The notes beneath the pieces were generated by a model. It saw nothing but the letters and a program-made list of their open reading frames with translations, searched no databases and was not told the origin of the DNA. Shown here piece after piece: positions 36,205 to 45,352 of a stretch of DNA of 64,000 nucleotides. Origin of the DNA: Centrapalus pauciflorus (Eukaryota; Streptophyta; Magnoliopsida; Asterales; Asteraceae); assembly GCA_020465985.1 (NCBI GenBank), contig JAANYP010003248.1, positions 315,001-379,000 on the forward strand. The letters are read 5' to 3'. Within the stretch, counting starts at the first letter, position 1; every line of letters begins with the position of its first letter. Position numbers and translations under genes: made by a program.

Positions 36205-38581
36205 TTGGGCTATTCTGGGGATGAAAACTCAAAATTTTTCCACCAATCTTTAAAGATGAATCGAAGGTGCAATGTCATTCATGGCATTTCGGTTAACGGA
36301 GAGTGGATTAAGGAGCCAAAGGATATCAAGCGGGCTGCCTTCGAGTTTTTTTCAAACAAATATAAGGAGCCGCTTTGTGTTCGGCCTGCGTTTGTGAGTT
36401 CTAAGTTTCTACTGATTTCTGATTCAGATAAAGCTGCAATCGAGGCCTCCTTCTCCTTGGATGAAATAAAAGCGGCAGTGTGGGATTGTGATGGGGATAA
36501 GGCTCCTGGTCCAGATGGTATATCATTCGCCTTCATCAAAAAATTTTGGAATATTCTGGACGCTGACTTCATAGATGCTATCAGGTTTTTTGAATCTTCT
36601 GGCTATATTGATCCCTGCTTTAATTCTTCTTTTCTTTCTCTAATCCCCAAAGTTCAGGACCCCATTTACCTGTCTGATTTTAGACCTATCAGTCTGATTG
36701 GGTGTTTTTATAAAATTATTGCAAAAGTTCTTTCAAATCGGTTAAAAGGGGTTATTAATTCGGTGGTGAGCAATGCACAGACTGCTTTTATAAAAGGCCG
36801 TAGTATTCTGGATGGCCCTTTGATTATTAACGAAACTATCAGTTGGTTAAAAAGATCAACGTTCTGCTTTTTTGTTGAAAGTAGATTTTGATAAAGCTTT
36901 TGACTCGTTGAGCTGGGATTATCTTGATTCTGTAATGCAACAAATGAATTTTGGGGAAAAGTGGAGGATGTGGATTAGGGGCTGCCTTAGCTCAGCCAAA
37001 GTTTCTGTTTTGGTAAATGGTGCACCATCTTCAGAATTCATGATGAATAGAGGGATTCGTCAAGGTGACCCTCTTGCGCCGTTTCTCTTTATTATTGCAG
37101 CTGAAGGATTGAGTGTTGCTATGGCTGAGGCTAAGCATGCTGGAATTTTCAAGAGCATTATTCTCCCGAACGCTGGCCCTTCTTTGTCTCACCTTCAATT
37201 TGCGGATGACGCTTTGTTCATCGGTCATTGGTCGTTACCTAATGCTCTTAATTTATTAAGAATATTGCGTTGCTTTTATTTGGCATCTGGTCTAAAAATT
37301 AATTTTAACAAAACAAGTGTGATGGGTGTGGGTGTGGGAAAATCGGAAGTTGACATTATGGCTTCTCGTCTTCGGTGTAATAAAGGCTCTATCCCTTTCA
37401 AATTCCTGGGGTTACCAGTTGGTGGACATTTTAACAGGAAAAGTCTTTGGAATCCCATAATTGATAAAGTGTCTGCGAAACTAGCCTCTTGGAAATCTTC
37501 TCTTCTCTCGTATGGGGGTCGCTTGGTGCTTTGTAAGTCGGTTCTTGGTCATCTTGGAACTTATTTTATGTCTTTGTATAAAGCTCCTATTAGCATCATT
37601 AATCGTCTTGAAAGTTTGCGAAGCAAATTTTTTTGGGGTTGCGGATTTGATGGTAAAAAGATTAGTTGGATTGCTTGGAGAGATGTTACTGCCCCGATAG
37701 AAAATGGTGGGCTTGGCATTAATAGTCTTAGAGCCCTTAATCTTTCTCTTCTTGCAAAATGGTGGTGGAGATTGAAGTCGGATTCGAACTCTTTGTGGAA
37801 ATTGGTGATCACAGCTTTACATGGGTACAAAAGGAACATTCGTGTTGATCCTTTAGCTTCAAATAAAGGTGGTTGCTGGAAATCTATTGCGTCTCTTCAA
37901 ACACACTTTGATGACTACAATCTGGATCTGGCAGCCCTCTTTCATGTTGTACCGAATCGGAACGGGGTGATTTCTTGGCAATGGTCTTTAGAAAATTCGG
38001 GGACGTTCTCGGTTGCTTCTCTTCGTCGTGCTTTGGAGGCCATGCGATCATCATCTCATCGTGGGATGCTTTCTTTGTGGATCAATTTGGTTCCTTCGAA
38101 GCTCAACATTTTGGCTTGGCGGATTCTTCATAACCGGTTGCCTACTTATTGTAATCTGTTTTCGAGAGGCATTCACTTTCAGTCTCTTTACTGTCCGTTG
38201 TGTGGAGTTGACTTGGAGTGTGAAGATCACATATTTCGAAGATGCGACGTATCAAAGGAATTAATTGCGGATTTTAAAAGATGGTGGGGCATCAACGAGC
38301 CTGTTACTGATTCGGCGGCCTCATTAATTTATTGGGGGATGGAAATCGGTTTTAAAGGATTTGTGTTGGAGGCTTTTTCGGCGTCGGTGTTTACCTTATG
38401 TTGGTTTATTTGGAAGCTTCGGAATTCAAAGGTCTTCCCCTCGAATTCTTTGTGTTTTTCCACCGCTTTGGGATGTATTCAAAGTCATTCTTACTTTTGG
38501 ATTAACTCAAGGGGAAAGCTCCGGAGTAAACTGAGGTGGAATGTGTGGCTCACCGATCCTTATATGGCGGTTCTTTCTTAA
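36205..38581 (+). pseudogene. LINE ORF2 reverse transcriptase, frameshifted
   Basis: Frame 1 (36205-36891; TTG at its start, no ATG needed) carries GDENSKFFH, the RT fingers with DKAPGPDGISFAFIK and RPISLIGCFYKIIAKVLSNR, and AFIKGRSILDG. A small indel near 36858 shifts to frame 2, which continues KVDFDKAFDSLSWDYL (palm motif with the first catalytic Asp), GIRQGDPLAPFLFI, QFADDALFIG (catalytic FADD, 37199-37210) and FKFLGLPVGG. The RT zinc-binding C-terminus follows (CPLCGVDLECEDHIFRRC). The stop is TAA at 38581. A second 1-nt loss lies in the G run at about 36217. All catalytic motifs survive, so the copy is young but cannot make intact ORF2. Confidence 0.95.
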
Positions 38582-38698
38582 TTTTACTTTGTTTTGTTGG
38601 TGCCTTTTAATGTGTCAGGACATCGTTTGGTTGTATTTCTTGCTTCTAGCAACTTGCTAGATGTCAAGCCGTATTTTGGTTTAATATTAATTGCTGCA

Positions 38699-38700
<2 letters not shown>

Positions 38701-38765
<65 letters not shown>
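38701..38765 (+). repeat. Poly(A) tail of the LINE
   Basis: Sixty-odd uninterrupted A residues after a 3'UTR containing CAACTTGCTAG. The two other LINE 3' ends in the window (42270-43005, 55206-55620) share the CTTGCTAG word. Confidence 0.9.
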
Positions 38766-38767
<2 letters not shown>

Positions 38768-38953
38768 AAGAAGAAGAAGAAGGGTAAATCCGCGAAAACA
38801 CGGAGCCGCTATCGCCCAATACTTTGGAATCCACCACTACATCCACTATCTAAACCCAACCATAGTTAAAACCTAACCCTACCTACACCATCCACTTCCT
38901 TCTTTACAAATTACAATACAAACCCCCTGATCTCTACTGACCGACCCTCTTTC

Positions 38954-38961
38954 TTTATACT
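38954..38961 (+). promoter_or_regulatory. Candidate TATA element of the LBD gene
   Basis: TTTATACT lies about 105 bp upstream of the LBD ATG in an otherwise pyrimidine-rich leader. Weak match; position is plausible for a short 5'UTR. Confidence 0.35.
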
Positions 38962-39064
38962 TGTGCGGTTTCATTTCTCCGCCTCGAAATCTCTCACCCT
39001 TTCTCTGTCGGCAAACCCACACCCGCATGTACAAACTATTCACCTCTAGTTTGTAGTCTGAACC

Positions 39065-39997
39065 ATGAGTTGCAATGGATGCAGAGTCCTTCGGAAGGGT
39101 TGCAGTGATAACTGTATTCTTCGCCCCTGTTTGCAGTGGATTGATACCCCTGAAGCTCAGGGTCACGCAACTGTTTTTGTTGCCAAATTCTTCGGCCGCG
39201 CTGGTCTCATGTCTTTCATCTCCGCCGTACCTGAAGACCAACGTCCATGTAAACCACCGCACTCTAATGTTTGGTTAACAGGAAGGGCTAGTTAACGAGT
39301 TGAGCCGATTTGTTTTATGTCGTGTGTGTGTGTGTGTGACTGTGTGTTTCACTGAATTAAATTTTAGTGCCTGACAAACTCAATGCTAGGGTTTGGAATC
39401 GCTGCACTTTTTGGATTTAGTTTCGTTTCTTTTTGTTATCATCACTTACCGAGCTAACAACTGATAGTAAACCGCCAACGTTTTGCATCTACAGCTCTTT
39501 TCCAATCGCTATTGTTTGAAGCAGCCGGTCGGACGGTGAATCCAGTGAACGGAGCTGTCGGACTTTTATGGACAGGGAACTGGCACGTGTGCCAGGCATC
39601 GGTGGATACAGTCCTCAGAGGCGGAACGTTACGTCCGATCCCTGAGCCTATTGACGGATTTCCGACGCTACCAAATCTCAATGATCCGTCCGAAATAGAT
39701 GTAACCTGCCCTGACATACTCAATCGTCAGGATCCGGTCACATATCCGCGATCAAACGTGCAGAAGCGTCGGAGAGCCTGTGAGCCGCCATTAAAAATGG
39801 CAGTCTCACAGGATACGGATCTCAATCTGAATCAGAGTTTTCCAGCGGTTAAAGGCTTACCAGGGAAACCGCGGCAGGGAAGTCCGTCGATGAATTCTGA
39901 AGATTCCGTAACTACAACGTGCTTAGGCGGCGGATCCGGTGAGTATAACCATACTCAACAAGGAAGAGAAGTACATCTATTGAATCTGTTCAAATGA
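39065..39997 (+). CDS. LBD37/38/39: Class II LOB-domain transcription factor, LBD37/38/39 type
   Basis: Two exons, 39065-39248 and 39495-39997, join at a phase-1 intron (GTAAAC...TACAG) to 687 nt, 228 aa. The LOB zinc motif is MSCNGCRVLRKGCSDNC followed by ILRPCLQWI (CX2CX6CX3C). ATVFVAKFFGRAGLMSFI and the post-intron SLFQSLLFEAAGRTVNPVNG, LLWTGNWHVCQA and VLRGGTLRPIPE identify class II and the LBD37-39 clade; class II lacks the full class I coiled coil. The C-terminal half has a basic QKRRRA cluster (candidate NLS), a DLNLN stretch where Arabidopsis members carry an EAR-like motif, then SPSMNSEDSVTTT and terminal LLNLFK, both clade hallmarks. In Arabidopsis these genes repress anthocyanin synthesis and nitrate-responsive genes. 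A LINE ends 299 bp upstream. Confidence 0.95.
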
Positions 39998-40338
39998 TGA
40001 GCTCGACCGTCGATTTTGATTGACACGAAGGAAAATAGATTATACCGGATTTTAGATTCCGGCGACTTTTGTAGATCACCGGCACAGGATTTCCCTCAGT
40101 CTCATATTTTTCTGTTTCGTTTGTGAGGGGAAAATGAGAGTTCACCGGTTATCCTTTTTTTCTTCATCCTCTGTATGGAACCTGAAAATAAGTTGACTAT
40201 TATTACCTTCTATCTTAATCATTACTACAGTTAAGTTAATAAAGCAGAAAAGCTCATTGCAATTAAACATAAAATTAAAAAAAATGGTAAATAATAATAA
40301 CTAACATGTTTGTTCTCATATGACAACAAATTTAATAG
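39998..40338. other. LBD 3' flank
   Basis: Contains the probable 3'UTR of the LBD gene; no other feature is seen. Confidence 0.5.
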
Positions 40339-40347
40339 TTTTCAACA

Positions 40348-41308
40348 GGGAGAATTTTATATATGTCCCTCTGAAACTGCAAAATATCATATATACCCAA
40401 GACAAAAAAAGAATTTTATATATATCATTCTAAAACTTCATAATATCATATTTACCCAATTTAAATCTTTAATATCATATATACCCTTTCAAACTTTTAA
40501 ATATATCAAATATATCCAAATTATTTATTTATTCTTTTTTATTACTTTAAAACTCATAATAATATTTATTAATAAAGAAATGACCAATCTACCCTTTTTA
40601 TTTCTTAAACTTCATAATATCATATTTACCCAATTGAAAACTTTAATATCATATATACCCTTTTAAACTTTTAAATATATCAAATATATCCAAATTATTT
40701 ATTTATGATCTTTTATTACTTTAAGATATCAAATCTTTTATTTCTTGACGGAATTTGGCGATTCAAATTTCATTTGTTCGTTAAGTAGAAGCCTACCACG
40801 AGCACCTGGACATGTAAAATCAAGGGATTTAAAAGTTAATTACCTTGATTAAGTCTTCAATTCTTGTGGCTTCGACTTAACGAACAAATAGAAATTTGAA
40901 TCATCGAATTCCGTCAAGAAATAAAAGATTTGATATCTAATAAAAGATCATAAATAAATAATTTGGATATATTTGATATATTTAAAAGTTTAAAAGGGTA
41001 TATATGATATTATAATTTTCAATTGGGTAAATATGATATTATGAAGTTTAAGAAATAAAAAGGGTAGATTGGTCATTTCTTTATTAATGAATATTATTAT
41101 GAGTTTTAAAGTAATAAAAAAGAATAAATAAATAATTTGGATATATTTGATATATTTAAAAGTTTGAAAGGGTATATATGATATTAAAGTTTTAAATTGG
41201 GTAAATATGATATTATGAAGTTTTAGAAGAATATATATGAAATTCTTTTTTTGGCTTGGATATATATGATATTTTGCAGTTTTAGAGGGACATATATGAA
41301 ATTCTCCC
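40348..41308. mobile_element. Mutator-like foldback element (long-TIR MULE/MITE), 961 bp
   Basis: The element starts GGGAGAATTTTATATATGTC and ends in the mirror image GACATATATGAAATTCTCCC. Near-identical inverted arms of about 445 bp (40348-40794 and 40866-41308) flank a 70-bp loop. A 9-bp flank TTTTCAACA (40339-40347) matches TTTTCAATA (41309-41317) at 8 of 9 positions, the TSD length of Mutator-like elements. Each arm carries an internal tandem duplication (period about 170 bp) of CATAATATCATATTTACCCA ... CAAATATATCCAAATTATTT. The 118-codon frame at 40310-40666 is an AT-rich artefact. No transposase. Confidence 0.9.
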
Positions 41309-41469
41309 TTTTCAATATTGATACTTGAAAATTGAAATCAATGCTTCGATATTCCTTCATTCATATCATCTTCATTTAAACATAAAGAGACACAAGATTA
41401 CTTAATTAATAATCGGAGAGAGCATAAAAACAAATAATAATAAAAAAAAAGTAAAACAAAATATACCTT

Positions 41470-42230
41470 CATCATCGAATAACCAATATCAATATAAAAT
41501 GTGCATAGTATTGCCTCAGCGTATGAAGATAGCAAAGACCTCAACATTTACCAATTATTCGGCCACTAATAGTAAAAGATGACTCAAATGCAACGGTGGT
41601 GATTGGAATGCTCGATATATCACGAGCCATGAGAGCCAAATTCACATATCTTATTTGATTTTCCTTATAAAGTTGTAAAATATCAATGTTTTGTTTCCTA
41701 TTAAACACGAGTTCTCCTAGATATTATTCAAGTTGTGAGTTGTCTCTCACAACTTCTACAGAGTTGACTTTCAAATGATACAAACCCATCAAGATCATCA
41801 TGTGAATCCGATGCCATAGATGTACCAGACATCATTGTTGAGCGACTCTCGTACTCCTTGTACAACTTGTATAAATCATTCTGAATACTTATTACTTTCA
41901 TCAAACGGACATCATTTTCCATATAAAGTTTGTAGAAAAAAGAATTTGATGATTTTAAGATTATATCCAGGATCTAAATCACCCGCAAATGACAAAATCA
42001 TACTATAAATTTTCTCAATATATGTCAAACTTTGTTTCCATTTTCATTACCATGTTGCTTATGATAGAATCCGAATTTTGCATCTTTTTTTCGATAAACA
42101 ATTGAATTTTTCACACATTATGAAAATATAAGTTTGATGTAGGATATAAACTTCACGAAAACAATTTTGCATCTCTTCTTCATTTTTCAGTTTTTCACCT
42201 CTACATTGATAATTATTGTATCTTTGCATG
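41470..42230 (-). pseudogene. hAT-superfamily transposase remnant (C-terminal half)
   Basis: On the minus strand, across frame breaks, one reads KFDIYWENL and DLDPGYNLK (equivalent to the 'DPRYKL' region), then KVISIQNDLYKLYKEYESR in the open piece 41728-41922. The hAT C-terminal dimerisation domain follows: NIDILQLYKENQIRYVNLA, MARDISSIPITTVAFESSF (the plant consensus has ARDxLxIPxSTVASESAF), then TISGRIIGK. Stops and at least two frameshifts break it. N-terminal BED and catalytic parts are not visible. Confidence 0.8.
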
Positions 42231-42269
42231 GTTTCAAAAGGAGTTGACTAATTTATTTGTTTGGTTTGA

Positions 42270-43005
42270 AGAAAAGCAGAGTATGGAAAGCTATTATACC
42301 GGCCGGTTGTGTGTTAAAGGAAATGAATATTGAGGTGATGGATTTCCCCAAAATCTAACTACAAGATGATTCTAGGAAAGTAGTAAAATGGAGCTGGTCA
42401 TTAGAACAGTTTGGGATTTTCAAAGTTTGAACTCCTAAGTCTCTTATCGATGTTACTCTGATTGGTAATCCTTTTTTGCTTTCATACAAATGGATGTTTA
42501 CAGTTTCAAGCTACTTAATTGTTTTCTTTGTGGTGATGGCCTAGAAAATGAAGATCACATATACTGTTTGTGTGCTATCTCGTTAAGATTAATACATGAT
42601 TAGAAACTTGGTGGGGACTTAACGAACCAAGCATTGCTTCCACATTCTCTCTACTCAATTAGGGATTGGAGGTGAGTCTAAAATAAAAGTTCATTGATAT
42701 CTTTACTTCAATGATGTTTGTCTTCTCCATGGTTTTGTGAAACTATAGAAAGTTGGAAATTTTAAGAGTTGACTGGAAGCATTCTCAAGCCTATTTCATC
42801 AAATACAAAGCTATTCATTCTTGTGGTTGAGACCTTTAATGACTTAGAGTAGGAATATAAAGTGGCTAGATTGGTGTATCAACCCGTTAAAGGCAATTTC
42901 TGAGTTTTCTGGGTGTTGCTTTTGTATCTTTTGTAGTATTTTCTTTCTCATGCTAACTTCTTGCTAGTGGGTTTTGAATAAAATTTCACTACAATTTTAA
43001 AAACA
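42270..43005 (+). pseudogene. Decayed LINE 3' end (RT zinc-binding domain and 3'UTR)
   Basis: The plus strand retains pieces in changing frames: VLKWSWSLEQFGIFKV-like wording near 42385, NCFLCGDGLENEDHIYCLC near 42520 (matching CPLCGVDLECEDHIF of the intact copy) and W-WGLNEPSIAS near 42610. A 3'UTR with AACTTCTTGCTAG follows near 42955, and an A-rich end by 43005. Heavily mutated, older than the copy at 36190-38765. Confidence 0.75.
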
Positions 43006-43009
43006 AATT

Positions 43010-45120
43010 GATAATATGTTAGGGTGTGTGCTTACGCACACAAACAATCTGGATGATGATGGTTGCATCCACTTTGATCTCGATATTCTGTTTTCAAACT
43101 CTCTTATACCTTCTTGATTTATGAAGTAAAGTTCGGCAATTATCGATTCATTGTGTCTAAGGGCTGTTGTTGATCATGATCTCCCACCCGTTGTCTTGAT
43201 CTCATCCTCAACCTTTTGTTTGCGGTATTAGTCTCCAATCGTGACATGTAGCAATGGATTACTCCATCAATTCTTTACTCTTATGTGTTGATTGATCTAT
43301 AATATAGAGATGAAGAAACCCCTTTATGGAAAATTCCAATTTTAACGTGATCCCTTGTTTTATATAATTTCTTTTCCTTAATCTTCTAGAAGAAATATGT
43401 AAGTTTAGAGTAAAGGCGTCATATTTATGTGTGTTAGTGTTCGTTTAAAAAAGTATCTTAAAATATTCACAAATATTAAAATATTTATTCTAACTTTTTT
43501 TATAATCAAATATGTTTAAATTAATAATAATAAGATACCACTTGTAACTTAGAAAATTAAAATAAAATTTGTAGAAGAAATTTGTTTAAAAATTGGTATA
43601 TCAAGTGAAAGAAAACAATAAAGAAACGTGGGTGTGAGGTGGATAAGAGGGGGTTGGACCCACAATCCAAAATTAATTACTTATTCGTATTAGATCATAA
43701 TATATCTTAACGAGGATTGAGGATGATGGATGATATTATATTTATATTATATATGTTGAATTGATGGTGGAATAATAATAAAACGAAGCGGAATTCACCA
43801 CTCACCACCCTTTCTATATTATAATAATTCATATATAATTTATGATTATGATTATTGGCCCATGGCAGCCATACCCTTTCAATTAAACAATTAAAATATA
43901 TAATTTAACATTTTATCACACCAACAGCCAACAAATTTAACACAAAATTTAAATTTTATCGATAAAGATGTCCCAAATATATTTTTTTAATCAAATTCTA
44001 CTTTTATTTTGAGACATGAAATTTAAATTTTATGCTTAGAAAATAAGATATGAAATGTTTTCTTTTTTGCCAAGGAGATATAATGAAATTCAGGTTTTAT
44101 CTTATTAATTGGTTACTGATACCCATTTTGTCAAATTGAATTCTATAATTATTTCTTGATCTATTATTATCAGATTTTAAGTTATAGGTTATTTTTTCAG
44201 CCATTTGCTCATTACAAAACAACAAATGCATACATGCATCATTGTCTGTTGTAATTAGGTTTTTGTATAGTTCTCATATTTACTAATGTTTTTTTACGTT
44301 TTAATCAAATTATAATTAAATTTCAACTGTTTTTGTTTCTGGTTTAATTGTCAACAATTAAAATCCGAAGAACAACGATATGGGAACAAGAATGAGCCAA
44401 TACTAAACAATCATTTCCTTTAAAAATTAAAACTAAAAATTTGGTTCTCAATTAGTACCCGTATCATCTTGTTAGGATTTCGGTTATAGTTTTATTTTAT
44501 TTTATTAATTTTCTGATACTGATTAGTTCTGGTTTTTAATTATTCCATGTACATTGTTCTTTTAAGTTTGGTATGTACATATAAGGACTCTCTAGAACTA
44601 TCTTATGGAGTTATGGACTAGTCACAAATAGTGTTTACACACAATAAAAAAAAGGTATCAACATATTTAGTAATTGAATTTATATAATCACTAATTAATA
44701 GATTATTTTAAAAATATGGAAAACGAAAACACACATAATATTACGAACCTCGATGAACTAGGAATTTCCTATTTATATTCTTAGAATCATGTAGTACTAC
44801 ATATTTATAACCTTAATAGTTGTTAAGAAGAAAATAATATATAACAATACAACATTAAATTATTTATAAAATGGTTTAGAAACGTAGTGAGTAACATGAC
44901 ACGATAGTTTTAATATTATACCAGAAAAATAAGGAAAAAAAACTTTAATCAAATTGGAACAAAGAAAAAAGAGATTAAAGACATACAAAAAAAAAGGTAT
45001 GGTTATTAAATTTATCAGTAACATCTTTGTTTTCCGATTGTAAAAGCGGTTAATCAAATAAAAGTTATAACAAATGAATAAAGAGAAAACGTAGTTTAAG
45101 TGGAAACATTATAGGAAAAA
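43010..45120. other. AT-rich intergenic DNA
   Basis: No gene seen. 43620-43760 has the phrase GGGTTGGACCCACAATCC and a GAGGATTGAGGATGATGGATG run without a frame. Several short inverted words occur near 44650-44770. Confidence 0.5.
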
Positions 45121-45127
45121 AACAATC

Positions 45128-45219
45128 TGGGCCTATTTGGGCCTATTGATTACGCGCCTCTGGCCCATTTCGCATACCAAACGGGCCACTATTTTTTTTA
45201 TTGGACGGCTAAACGGGCC
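45128..45219. promoter_or_regulatory. Cluster of site II (TGGGCC/GGCCCA) motifs, promoter-like
   Basis: GGGCC or its complement occurs five times in about 92 bp (two TGGGCCT, one TGGCCCA, two CGGGCCA). Site II elements (TGGGCY), bound by TCP factors, mark promoters of plant growth and housekeeping genes. TAGGTTTTAACAAAATTTAG and an ATG at 45282 follow, but that frame runs into a (GT)n/poly(T) tract within about 60 bp. No downstream gene was recognised, so this may be a decayed or truncated promoter/first exon. Confidence 0.5.
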
Positions 45220-45284
45220 ACTGGTTGAAAATTGAAAATAAATCTGCATTTCTAGGTTTTAACAAAATTTAGGCGGAAAAGATG

Positions 45285-45321
45285 TGGAGCACCTGCACCG
45301 AGACTGGAGCTTGTTTTCGTG

Positions 45322-45352
<31 letters not shown>

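Larger units (their letters stand above)
36190..38765 (+). mobile_element. 5'-truncated LINE (L1-type) retrotransposon with poly(A) tail
   Basis: The body holds the C-terminal two thirds of ORF2, a 119-bp 3'UTR and a 65-nt A tail (38701-38765). The endonuclease domain is missing. Homology becomes visible around 36195 (RLNWAILGDENSKFFH across a frameshift). A purine tract GGAAGAATAGAAGAAG before the homology (36183-36198) resembles GGAAGAAGAAGAAGAAG directly after the tail (38766-38782), a possible imperfect target duplication. The element stops 299 bp before the LBD start codon. Confidence 0.9.

Noticed and set aside
38594..38876. Poly-lysine frame at the LINE tail
   Set aside because: It is the translated poly(A) tail of the LINE.
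38879..39262. 127-codon minus-strand frame over the LBD leader and first exon
   Set aside because: Antisense shadow of the LBD gene, whose sense reading has a complete LOB domain.
40310..40666. 118-codon frame in the Mutator-like foldback
   Set aside because: AT-rich repetitive translation (Phe/Ile/Lys/Tyr) lying in a transposon arm; the mirrored arm has no equivalent protein.
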